DNA of 12,755 bases, taken from NCBI GenBank assembly GCA_041687475.1, contig JAWLBW010000120.1, positions 1 to 12,755 on the forward strand. The letters run 5' to 3'. This document shows, in pieces, positions 1-6,615 of the stretch (the first letter of the stretch is position 1; every line of letters begins with the position of its first letter). The notes beneath the pieces were generated by a model. That model searched no databases. It saw only the letters and a program-made list of their open reading frames with translations, and was not told where the DNA came from. The translations under genes and the position numbers were made by a program. Source of the DNA: JAWLBW01 sp041687475 (GTDB lineage: Bacteria; J088; JAWLBW01).

Positions 1-232
1 CCTCGAAATGCGGGGATAGCATCGCCTCCCAATCCGTTTTGGGATTACCGAAAAAGCGATATCCAGCCTCCAGCTCCGCAACGGATGCAAACATCCGCGT
101 GAATGATGCCGCCGGATGCCGCGCAGCCGCCCTTGCCATCAGAACGAAGCGTTCACTCAAGCGCGCATCACCAAATCCAGCCCCCGATGCCTCGCAGCCT
201 GCAACCTTAGTATTGACTGATTCACTCCACAT
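1..232 (-). CDS. Tn5/IS4-type transposase, N-terminal part (runs off left edge)
   Basis: Reading the minus strand from an ATG at 232 gives 77 open codons that run off the window. The protein begins MWSESVNTKVAGC and contains GDARLSERFVLMARAAA, then HPAASF, VAELEAGYRFFGNPK and AMLSPHFE. This order (GDARL..R, about 15 residues later a P-A-S segment, then E-x-x-A-x-YRFF-x-NP and a PH) is the hallmark of the N-terminal DNA-binding domain of Tn5-like IS4-family transposases. The DDE catalytic domain would lie to the left of the window, so I cannot say whether the gene is intact. No ribosome binding site is obvious before the ATG. The G..GYRFFGNP version differs slightly from the commoner KAAYRFFDNP. 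It is probably a mobile element next to lgt; its terminal inverted repeat could not be fixed from one end. Confidence 0.75.
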   Translation of the reverse strand, partial: MWSESVNTKVAGCEASGAGFGDARLSERFVLMARAAARHPAASFTRMFASVAELEAGYRFFGNPKTDWEAMLSPHFE

Positions 233-253
233 CCATTTATGGGATCACAAACC

Positions 254-309
254 GATCCTTGTGTCGATCCCAAGATGTGATAGATCCTTAGATCCTTAAT
301 CCTTAATCC
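254..309. repeat. Short GATCCTTA tandem repeats beside the transposase gene
   Basis: The 178 bp between the transposase start and the lgt stop hold no gene. They are AT-richer than the surroundings and contain GATCCTT at 254-260, then GATCCTTA at 283-290, GATCCTTA at 291-298, ATCCTTA at 299-305 and ATCC at 306-309. Such iterated short motifs just outside a transposase gene could be transposase binding sites near an insertion-sequence end or simple slippage. The element's exact end is not resolved, and GC-rich DNA resumes at about 311. Confidence 0.4.
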
Positions 310-410
310 ACAAGCCGGGGGTCTGGGCGGCACTTCTGGCGCCGACCCTGCAGGTGTGCCAAAGGGCGTTTTCGTGGATTCACGAGTGCCTCTACGGCAT
401 GTCGACTGGG

Positions 411-1289
411 TTACGAGCGCGCCGGCGCCTGCGAATCGCCCCCTGCCGCCTGCTCGCGAGGCAGCACGCGCACCGCGACGAAAATGGCGGCCAGAAAGAC
501 CGGAATGCTCGCCCATTGCGCGGGCGTGAGGCCGAAGTAGGTAACGTCGACCAGCCGCAGGAAGTCGAGCACGAACCGCACCGGCATGTACAGAATCAGA
601 AACAGCGCGATGAAGAAACCGGGCGCGCGGTTCTTGCGGCCGAGAACCCAGAAAACCGGCGCCATCACGATCAGCGTGTAGAGAAATTCGATGAGGCCGA
701 GATCGAAGAAGCCCATCGTGGCGAGCTGCGAATCGGGCGGAAGCTCGGCCAGCCGGCCCATGTCGGCGTACATGGCCTGAATATAGGCGCGCGCCTGCTC
801 GGTTTTGAGGCTGATACTCAGCGGAAAATTCGTGACCACGCCGGGGTGATCATGGGCCATGGTGCAACCCAGACGACCGAATACCCACGCGAAGGGAAAG
901 GCCCAGGCAACGGTATCGAGGTAGGCCAGCCGCTGTCTGCCGGGCATCTTCGGCTGCTTCAGGCGGAAGTACAGCCAGACGCCGAACAGACCGCCCAGCA
1001 TGCCGCCGAGCGAGCTGATGCCGTCCCATATCTTGAAGAGAAAGAGCGGCTCGCGCATCAGGCGATCGGGAAAGTAAAAGAAGACCGAATAAAGGTGGGC
1101 GCCGATGAAACCGATGATGAGAGCCCACCAGACCATGCTGTCGGTTACCGCCGGATCGAGACCGACCTTCTTCGCCCGGCTCGTGGCCAGGTACTCGCCC
1201 AGAATGACGGCAACCGCCACAGCGATGCCGAAGCCGTGAATACTCAGGGGCCCGAGTTCAATAACCGGTTGCGTGAAATATGGAATCAT
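411..1289 (-). CDS. lgt: Prolipoprotein diacylglyceryl transferase (divergent Lgt)
   Basis: This 292-residue polytopic inner-membrane enzyme would transfer diacylglycerol from phosphatidylglycerol to the lipobox cysteine of prolipoproteins, the first step of lipoprotein maturation. The family is visible from the N-terminal LSIHGFGIAVAVAV segment, GISSLGGMLGGLFG (91-104), GRLGCTMAHDHPG (138-150) and the C-terminal LYMPVRFVLDFLR (233-245). Several hydrophobic helices and a usual family length support it. Compared with E. coli Lgt, R139 aligns with the essential signature arginine and R238 with the late arginine. However, the usual GN..N.E signature is replaced by GC..HDHPG, the essential tyrosine near position 26 appears to be F20, and the HGG histidine is replaced by L94. 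The ATG at 1289 is the natural start; the ribosome site is only a weak AGAAGAG. The glutamine amidotransferase-domain gene lies 79 bp upstream on the same strand, so co-transcription is possible. Confidence 0.9.
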   Translation of the reverse strand: MIPYFTQPVIELGPLSIHGFGIAVAVAVILGEYLATSRAKKVGLDPAVTDSMVWWALIIGFIGAHLYSVFFYFPDRLMREPLFLFKIWDGISSLGGMLGGLFGVWLYFRLKQPKMPGRQRLAYLDTVAWAFPFAWVFGRLGCTMAHDHPGVVTNFPLSISLKTEQARAYIQAMYADMGRLAELPPDSQLATMGFFDLGLIEFLYTLIVMAPVFWVLGRKNRAPGFFIALFLILYMPVRFVLDFLRLVDVTYFGLTPAQWASIPVFLAAIFVAVRVLPREQAAGGDSQAPARS

Positions 1290-1368
1290 CGCTCTTCTAT
1301 GTGGAAAGCAAAAGGAAATACTTTATCAGACAATGACCCGCGCCGCCTGCCGAATGGCTTGCGAAAGG

Positions 1369-2079
1369 CTATCGCCGACCCGGCGACGCCATGCGCGCAA
1401 GAATCTGCGCCATTACGCCGTTGGCCGACGTAACCACGCCCTCGTCGACATCGGACATGGCGGTCTCATCCTGAACCCAGGCGCCGCCCGCGCGCAAATC
1501 ACCGGCACCATGCTCGATGAGGTGGCGCACGCTGTCGCGCGTGGCCTCGGGGTGAAATTGAAGGCCCACGATGGTGCCGCCGTCGTCGGCGAAGGCCTGA
1601 TTGACACAGGCTTCACTGCCCGCCATGCGCTGCGTGCCGGGCGGAATCTCGAAGGTATCGCCGTGCCAGTGAAAGGGAAGAATGACCTCGGGTAACCCGC
1701 CGAAAACGGAAGAGGTTCGGGCGGCGGGCGTTAACGCGACCCGGTGCCAGCCTATTTCAAGATACTCGTTGCGTCTTACCCGCGCGCCCAGAACATCGGC
1801 GAGCAGCTGTGCCCCCAGACAGATACCCAATACCGGTACCCCCCGCGACAGGGCCTTTTCGATCGCCCGTTTCTCGGCCGTGAGCCAAGGGTGTGCGCCT
1901 TCGTCGTGCACGCCCATGGGTCCGCCCATGACGATCAGTAAGTTGACATCGTCAACATCGGGTGCGACTTCGCCGGCATACCACCGGGTGCCCGTGACAC
2001 GGTGACCGTTGTCGTCGCACCATTGCCTGATGTAGGCGAGCCCCTCGAAAGGCACGTGCTGAAAGTGATGAATTCGCAT
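1369..2079 (-). CDS. Class I glutamine amidotransferase domain protein (GMP synthase GATase-like)
   Basis: This roughly 236-residue stand-alone type 1 amidotransferase domain should be a cytoplasmic enzyme that hydrolyses glutamine or a related gamma-glutamyl compound. Visible motifs are LLIVMGGPMGVHDE (oxyanion region), the nucleophile elbow VLGICLGAQLLA with Cys87, and LQFHPEAT with His176 and Glu178, completing a Cys-His-Glu triad. LEIGWHRV and PFHWHGDTFEIP are typical of the stand-alone GMP synthase-like GATase1 family (YfeJ-like), whose substrates are mostly unknown. I chose the ATG at 2079 (MRIHHFQH) because the family normally starts there; an in-frame ATG at 2100 would add seven residues, and neither has a clear ribosome site. 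It is divergent from the YihY-family gene and upstream of lgt. The precise reaction cannot be inferred. Confidence 0.88.
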   Translation of the reverse strand: MRIHHFQHVPFEGLAYIRQWCDDNGHRVTGTRWYAGEVAPDVDDVNLLIVMGGPMGVHDEGAHPWLTAEKRAIEKALSRGVPVLGICLGAQLLADVLGARVRRNEYLEIGWHRVALTPAARTSSVFGGLPEVILPFHWHGDTFEIPPGTQRMAGSEACVNQAFADDGGTIVGLQFHPEATRDSVRHLIEHGAGDLRAGGAWVQDETAMSDVDEGVVTSANGVMAQILARMASPGRR

Positions 2080-2239
2080 GGCGGGTTCGCAGGCATACAT
2101 TGCAACACAGCCGGGCCGCCCGCATCAACGGTTTCGTGCAGGAAAGCCGCCCGCCCTGCCGCCGGGCTACCGTGCAAGCGTGCAGAATGACGGCCCGCGA
2201 CATTGCCTGCCGAGCCTGATTGCCCCACATTTACCTTGT

Positions 2240-3121
2240 ATGAACGTACGATCGGCAGCAGGACTATTGAAGACCACCCTGGTCGAATGGTCGAACGACA
2301 AGGCGCCGCGGCTCGGCGCCGCGCTGGCCTATTACACCGTATTCTCCCTGGCCCCGCTGCTTGTGGTGGCGCTCGCCGTAGTCGGACTCGCCTTCGAGCA
2401 GGAAGCAGCCGAAGGCAGCGTATACGAAACCATGCGCGAGCTTGTCGGCGCCGAGGGGGCGCGGCTCATCGAAACCATGGTCGAGCGTGCCGGCCGTGGT
2501 GGCCGGGGCATCTGGGCCACCATACTCGGATTATCGCTGTTGCTCTTCGGCGCCACCACGGTCTTCGCCCAGCTGCAGGATGCGCTCAACGAAATCTGGC
2601 GGGTGAAGCCGAAAAAACGCAGCGGTTGGTGGAGTCTGCTGCGCAGCCGACTTCTTTCGCTGGGGCTTGTCGTGGGCATCGGCTTTCTTCTGCTGGTTTC
2701 GCTCATGATGAGCACCATGCTGGCCGTGGTCGGCAATTACCTGCAGAACGTGCTGCCCGGCGGCGATACGCTCTGGCGCCTGCTGAACGCCCTCATTTCC
2801 TTCGGCGTCATTACCTTTCTCTTCGCGGCCATTTACAAGGTTCTGCCCGACGCCCGCATACGATGGCGCGATGTGATGCTCGGGGCTGCCGTCACCGCCT
2901 TTCTCTTCACCGTGGGGAAATACCTCATCGGTCTGTACATCGGCAACAGCAGCTTCGGATCGGTATACGGCGCCGCGGGTTCACTGGTTGTCATTCTGGT
3001 CTGGGTGTACTATTCGGCCCAGATTGTCTTTCTCGGCGCCGAATTCACGCAGGTGTGGGCGCGCCGTCACGGACGCAGCATCGCGCCCGAGCCCTTTGCC
3101 GAAGAGACGCCCCCGGGTTGA
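2240..3121 (+). CDS. YihY/BrkB-family inner membrane protein
   Basis: This 293-residue integral membrane protein belongs to the YihY/virulence factor BrkB family (once mis-called ribonuclease BN). The family signature near the N terminus is clear: WSNDKAPRLGAALAYYTVFSLAPLLVVALAVVGL. The central part has FGATTVFAQLQDALNEIW followed by KPKK, and the end has GSVYGAAGSLVVILVWVYYSAQIVFLGAEFTQVWARR, all conserved family features. About six transmembrane helices are expected and visible as hydrophobic runs. The open frame extends upstream to 2078, but the family homology starts at the ATG at 2240 (MNVRSAAG), so the upstream part is probably non-coding. There is no strong Shine-Dalgarno sequence before this ATG. 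It is the only clear plus-strand gene; it stands alone between a divergent and a convergent neighbour. The molecular function of the family is poorly defined. Confidence 0.92.
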   Translation: MNVRSAAGLLKTTLVEWSNDKAPRLGAALAYYTVFSLAPLLVVALAVVGLAFEQEAAEGSVYETMRELVGAEGARLIETMVERAGRGGRGIWATILGLSLLLFGATTVFAQLQDALNEIWRVKPKKRSGWWSLLRSRLLSLGLVVGIGFLLLVSLMMSTMLAVVGNYLQNVLPGGDTLWRLLNALISFGVITFLFAAIYKVLPDARIRWRDVMLGAAVTAFLFTVGKYLIGLYIGNSSFGSVYGAAGSLVVILVWVYYSAQIVFLGAEFTQVWARRHGRSIAPEPFAEETPPG

Positions 3122-3157
3122 CACCCCGCGCCTCGCGCCCGCTCAGTGTTCGGGGTG
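3122..3157. terminator. Possible bidirectional stem-loop between convergent genes
   Basis: CACCCCG (3122-3128) and CGGGGTG (3151-3157) form a 7-bp GC-rich stem around a 22-nt loop, exactly in the 43-bp gap between the convergent YihY-family and GDPD genes. No T-tract follows on either strand, so it is only a candidate terminator or mRNA-end structure. Confidence 0.3.
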
Positions 3158-3164
3158 AGCCGAT

Positions 3165-3995
3165 TCACCGCCCGAGAACCGCGCGCGCGGCCCTGATGTC
3201 ATCGGTCATGACGGCGTCGGGTTCCAGATCGGCAACATACCGAACGCCTACCTGGCTTTTGACGCCGGTAATGACGACAAAGACTTTACGCTCGCGCAGT
3301 CGGCGAACCTCGCCGGCCGATATCTCGTTCCACGTAACAACCATACCCCCGAATGCGATGGCGAAGTCGACATCGCCGTCGGTCCGGGGCAACGCCTTGA
3401 ACAGCAGTCGAACACCGCCCGACCGTGCGCGCAGGGCCTCGAGCAGGGAAACCTGGCCGGTTTGCACGCTTGTGAATGCCGCAAGGCCGTGACGTTCGAG
3501 CTCATCGAGCAGAATTTCGGCGTAGCGGTCCGCCGGAACGCGGGTCTCGCGGCAGACGCTGTCGTTTCTGACGTCGAGGTAGAATCGAACGGGTTTCGTT
3601 CTCTTCGCATTCCACGCCAGAACCTCGCGCAGGGTCGCCAGCGGCGGCGCCCCGCCGGGCCACGCCAGAAGGTCCTGACGATATCGGCACCCCCCCAGTT
3701 CATCGACCGTGTAGTCGCCGACGCAACCCGTGCAGTCGGTGGCCGCCTCGAGACGCCGGTCATGGTACAGCACCGGTACAAGGTCGCGCGTAAGCTGTAC
3801 ATCGACCTCGACGGCGTCGGCGCCGTACGCGTCGACACCTCGGCGCACGCTTTCTATCGTATTCGGGGGTACGCCGGCCGACGGCCACGAAAACCCGGAG
3901 CCGCCGTGTCCGATGATCTCGAGATCGACGTCGAGCGGCCCGCCGCAGGCCGCCTGCCAGCACAGGGCGGCAATCAGTATGTACCTAGGGAACAT
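3165..3995 (-). CDS. Exported glycerophosphodiester phosphodiesterase family protein
   Basis: The 276-residue product has a short N-terminal export signal (MFPRYILIAALCWQAAC) and then a GDPD-type TIM barrel. Members cleave glycerophosphodiesters to glycerol 3-phosphate and an alcohol. Motifs seen are IIGHGGSG (His30), PPNTIES (Glu48), GADAVEVDVQLTRD (Glu63, Asp65) and PVLYHD (His78, Asp79), which match the metal-binding and acid/base residues of the family. The late VTWNEIS and DAVMTDDI segments also fit. Cys17 could be a lipoprotein cysteine, but the QAAC context is a poor lipobox, so ordinary secretion is also possible. C88 and C91 may form a disulfide if exported. I chose the ATG at 3995 over an upstream TTG because it begins the signal sequence and overlaps the end of the upstream gene by 11 bp, indicating translational coupling; AGGTG lies 4 nt upstream. 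Confidence 0.85.
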   Translation of the reverse strand: MFPRYILIAALCWQAACGGPLDVDLEIIGHGGSGFSWPSAGVPPNTIESVRRGVDAYGADAVEVDVQLTRDLVPVLYHDRRLEAATDCTGCVGDYTVDELGGCRYRQDLLAWPGGAPPLATLREVLAWNAKRTKPVRFYLDVRNDSVCRETRVPADRYAEILLDELERHGLAAFTSVQTGQVSLLEALRARSGGVRLLFKALPRTDGDVDFAIAFGGMVVTWNEISAGEVRRLRERKVFVVITGVKSQVGVRYVADLEPDAVMTDDIRAARAVLGR

Positions 3996-4482
3996 ACCGC
4001 ACCTGGAAGAGCAGAACCCCGTTGGGGTTGGCAAGCAGAAGCCGCCCCGGCCCGGTGGCGTACGATTCGACGACTACCCCCAAACCAAGGGCGTTTCCGA
4101 TCGCGAGATGGTCACCGACGCGGTACTCGAGGCCGTACGTCCACAACAGCTCGTGTACGTGGTTGCTGAAGAGGGGCTCGGGCAGCACCACCTGGTACAG
4201 GGGTTGCGCGAAGGTGGCCCAGCGGCCGGTCGAAAAATCGACACGCCAGGCCAGTTGCAGGCCGAGATTGGTGCGATGGGGCAGCGAGGCGTTCGTCAAC
4301 GAGGCCACGGGACCTGCCGAAAACGAATGCGCCCCCTTCGAGACATCGGCCACGACGCCGACATAGGCACCGGTCAAGGTTACGGTCGGGCGAACCGTGC
4401 CGCCCACGGTCCACCCATCACCGGTAACCGGACACGGCCATACGCAAAGTGCGCCCACCACGATAACCCACAACCAACGCAC
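3985..4482 (-). CDS. Unknown exported protein, possible small envelope beta-barrel
   Basis: I do not recognise this 165-residue protein. It starts at GTG (4482), preceded by a purine-rich GGAGGGGGAGGG about 6 nt upstream, a good ribosome site. The N terminus MRWLWVIVVGALCVWPCPVTGDGW reads as a signal peptide. The rest alternates polar and hydrophobic/aromatic residues (for example LQLAWRVDF, WATFAQPLYQVVL, LLWTYGLEYRV, VLLFQVRYVP), contains many glycines and ends in an aromatic/hydrophobic strand, as expected for a small outer-membrane or periplasmic beta protein. It overlaps the GDPD gene by 11 bp and is probably translated just before it, so the two exported products may work together. A coding shadow is unlikely given the coupling and the signal peptide. 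Its function is unknown. Confidence 0.65.
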   Translation of the reverse strand: MRWLWVIVVGALCVWPCPVTGDGWTVGGTVRPTVTLTGAYVGVVADVSKGAHSFSAGPVASLTNASLPHRTNLGLQLAWRVDFSTGRWATFAQPLYQVVLPEPLFSNHVHELLWTYGLEYRVGDHLAIGNALGLGVVVESYATGPGRLLLANPNGVLLFQVRYVP

Positions 4483-4643
4483 GCGCCGCCCTCCCCCTCC
4501 AACCTAACACGGTTTGCGGACGGGGAATATGGGGGAGCCGCAGTCGCGGGAGCCTGAATTTTCAGCCGAGCGAGGCAGCCGCGGCTTCCACCCGAGCCTT
4601 CTCAAGCCGGTGGTGAAAGCCATACACGCATTGCAGACTGCGC

Positions 4644-6119
4644 CTACTCGGTAACCTGCGTTGCCGACAGGGCTTCGGAACCCTCGAGCGGAGACGTAAC
4701 GGCTTCCGTCGCCGTCGGGGGAATGCCGATACCCAGGAGCCGGGCGATTCCGTACACGCCGAAGGCCGCCACCAGCCCGGGAAAAATCTCGTAGATGGCG
4801 CCGTCGAGGTGAAGCAGGTAGCGCCACAGGGCCATTCCCCCCAGGCCCGAGCCCATGACGGCAAGGGCGAGATTGTCGCTCATGGGCCACCGCAGCATTC
4901 GCAGCAGCAGCACCGGCCCCAGCGTGGTGGCCAGCGCCGACCAGGCCATCAGCACCAGCGCAAAGACACTGCGCGGCCCCGTCAAGGCAATGGCGAGCGC
5001 CATCGCGGCAATGACGAGCGTGCCCAGCTTGGTGGCCAGGTAAGAGCGGCCGATGCGGGGCGCCAGGTCATGGGTAATGGCGGCCGAGCTCGCCAGAATC
5101 TGCGAATCGGCGGTCGACATGGTGGCCGAAAACAGGCCGGCCAGCAGAAAGCCGACCAGAACGCCGGGCAACAGGTCGAGGCCCAATTGCGGCAGGGCCA
5201 GCTCGACGTCGTTCAGGTCGGGCAACAACACCCGCGCCGTGAGGCCGACCAGCACCGAGGCAATCGAAAAGGGAATGAACCAGGCAAAGTACACACGCCG
5301 CGCACGGGGAATTTCGCTGGCCGAACGCATGGCCATGGTGCGAACGAGAATGTGCGGCTGCCCGATGACCCCGAACCCGCCGAAAACGAAGCCCACGAAC
5401 CAGGGCGCGAAGCCGAGCGCGAGCCCGCCGGGAATGATCTGCACAAGGGCCGGATCGATCTCGCGCAATGTCGAAAAGAGGGCTGCGAAGCCGCCGATCT
5501 CCGACACGGCCATGCCTGCCAGCAGGCTGAGCGAGATGATCATGATGAACGACTGGGCCACGTCGGTCCAGATACTGGCGCGAATGCCCCCGGCAAAGCA
5601 ATAAATGACCACAATGACCGCGCCGATGACGGCGCCCACGGCCTCGTCCCATCCGAAGAGCACGTGCAGTGCCTTGCTTCCGGCGTTCAGCTGCGCCGCC
5701 GCGTAGGCCGACAAGAGAAACAACGTCAGCAGCGCCGAAGCCACCACGACCCGCCGATGCGAGCCGCCATGACCGTGCGCCTTCCCCAGCAGGGTCGGAA
5801 GCGATTTGACGTCGTGCTTTTCCGACTCCTGACGAACCCGCCGGTGCAGCCAGGCCCACGCCACCATATCGCCCAGAATCCACCCGATCTGCAGCCACAT
5901 GGCCTGCAGGCCTGCCGCGTAGGCAAAGCCGACCAGGCCCACGAACATATAGCCGCTGTTGTTCGTGGCCACCGACGACAACGCAGTCAGGGCGGGGTGA
6001 ACGCTGCGACTCGCGACGAGGTAATCTTCGGGGGTGCCTCGGGCGCGAAAGACCGAAGCCGCGCCGATGGCGGTAATGACGAGAAGAACGGCAAGAAAGC
6101 TGACAACGATAACGGTCAT
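4644..6119 (-). CDS. Sodium:solute symporter, PutP-like (SSS/SLC5 family)
   Basis: This 491-residue inner-membrane transporter has about 13 hydrophobic segments and would couple sodium entry to uptake of a small organic solute. It resembles the proline transporter PutP: RSVHPALTALSSVA (38-51), WTDVAQSFIMI (184-194), GGFGVIGQPHILVRTMAMRS (247-266) and LLAGLFSATMSTADSQILASSAAITHDL (325-352). S335 and T336 correspond to the PutP Na2-site Ser/Thr. At the position of the essential PutP Asp55 there is N53 (ATNNSGYMFVG), so the substrate or ion site may differ, and proline should not be assumed. The ATG at 6119 has a weak GGGATT ribosome site. A 161-bp gap without a gene separates it from the next minus-strand gene. 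It looks like a single-gene unit. Confidence 0.92.
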   Translation of the reverse strand: MTVIVVSFLAVLLVITAIGAASVFRARGTPEDYLVASRSVHPALTALSSVATNNSGYMFVGLVGFAYAAGLQAMWLQIGWILGDMVAWAWLHRRVRQESEKHDVKSLPTLLGKAHGHGGSHRRVVVASALLTLFLLSAYAAAQLNAGSKALHVLFGWDEAVGAVIGAVIVVIYCFAGGIRASIWTDVAQSFIMIISLSLLAGMAVSEIGGFAALFSTLREIDPALVQIIPGGLALGFAPWFVGFVFGGFGVIGQPHILVRTMAMRSASEIPRARRVYFAWFIPFSIASVLVGLTARVLLPDLNDVELALPQLGLDLLPGVLVGFLLAGLFSATMSTADSQILASSAAITHDLAPRIGRSYLATKLGTLVIAAMALAIALTGPRSVFALVLMAWSALATTLGPVLLLRMLRWPMSDNLALAVMGSGLGGMALWRYLLHLDGAIYEIFPGLVAAFGVYGIARLLGIGIPPTATEAVTSPLEGSEALSATQVTE

Positions 6120-6555
6120 CGAATCCCGGGGGTCGTTGGACGACAGAAGGGCCGCCCGGTTTCTGATTAGGTATTAATGGGGATTACTACCATAACATCT
6201 ACGGACGCAGATGGCCACCCTGCCCATCGATTCGAGATGGACACAAAGCCCGTTTTCCAGGTGGAAATTACACAACAGCCCCCACTATGACCGAAAATCG
6301 ACCACAAGGGGAAGCATGGGCCCGCAGTCGCCCGAAACCTCTGCCTTCCCCACCATGGAACAAAACACCAGGGGATGCAAGATATGCCGTCGAAGAAAAT
6401 CGCATTCGTTCGACAAACACGACCACCAGAAGCAACGCGAATTCTACGAAGAGCTCGGCAAGCGCGGCGGAAGCCGGGTGCACGACCTCATTGAAAAGGG
6501 AAAGCAGGCAGAGGGAGAAAATGGAAGGCTGAGGCAAACCCCTCGGGGTGGAAAC
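6120..6555. other. 436-bp intergenic region without a convincing gene
   Basis: The part next to the symporter (about 6165-6210) is AT-rich with TATTAATGGGGATTACTACC and is the likely promoter/leader of the symporter, but no clear -35/-10 pair can be named. The remainder is purine-rich on the plus strand, with overlapping short frames on both strands and no recognisable protein family. The one plus-strand candidate is listed separately. A minus-strand 89-codon frame (6268-6537) reads as a hydrophobic mirror of the charged plus-strand frame and has no family resemblance. Confidence 0.5.
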
Positions 6556-6582
6556 AAAAAAAAGCGCATTCCCCGCGGGTGA
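6316..6582 (+). CDS. Weak candidate small charged protein (88 aa)
   Basis: An ATG at 6316 is preceded by AGGGGA 3 nt upstream, and a second in-frame ATG lies at 6355. The product is highly charged, has a CKICRRRK motif and then HDHQKQREFYEELGKRGGSR and VHDLIEKGKQ, where the third codon positions are GC-rich as in the real genes nearby. Against it: the last codons run through the terminator of the opposite-strand LysM gene, the upstream half has poor codon usage, and I recognise no family. It could be a decayed gene fragment. Confidence 0.18.
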   Translation: MGPQSPETSAFPTMEQNTRGCKICRRRKSHSFDKHDHQKQREFYEELGKRGGSRVHDLIEKGKQAEGENGRLRQTPRGGNKKKRIPRG

Positions 6583-6594
6583 GGGAATGCGCTT
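6556..6594 (-). terminator. Intrinsic terminator of the envelope operon
   Basis: AAGCGCATTCCC (6562-6573) and GGGAATGCGCTT (6583-6594) form a perfect 12-bp stem with a 9-nt loop. On the minus strand the stem is followed by a run of T (complement of the A-run 6556-6563), the classic Rho-independent layout. It lies 21 nt after the stop of the LysM-FecR gene and so ends the three-gene minus-strand run. Confidence 0.88.
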
Positions 6595-6615
6595 GAAGTT
6601 CGAGGCGAAAAACGC

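Noticed and set aside
354..1433. 359-codon plus-strand open frame opposite lgt
   Set aside because: It is antisense of lgt with atypical composition; the minus strand carries the Lgt motifs.
2203..3492. 429-codon plus-strand frame overlapping the YihY-family gene
   Set aside because: It is Arg-rich, in a shifted frame, and spans two convergent genes; only the frame starting at 2240 shows family motifs.
3996..4034. Upstream TTG start for the GDPD gene
   Set aside because: It would put 13 residues before the signal sequence; the ATG at 3995 starts the signal peptide and overlaps the upstream stop.
4483..4643. Terminator or small gene between the symporter and the unknown exported protein
   Set aside because: Only weak stems (for example AGCCG/CGGCT) without a T-tract are visible, and the overlapping minus-strand frame is an extension of an out-of-frame symporter shadow.
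4809..6170. 453-codon plus-strand open frame opposite the symporter
   Set aside because: The product is His/Gln/Arg-rich antisense of hydrophobic helices; the minus-strand frame is an unmistakable SSS transporter.
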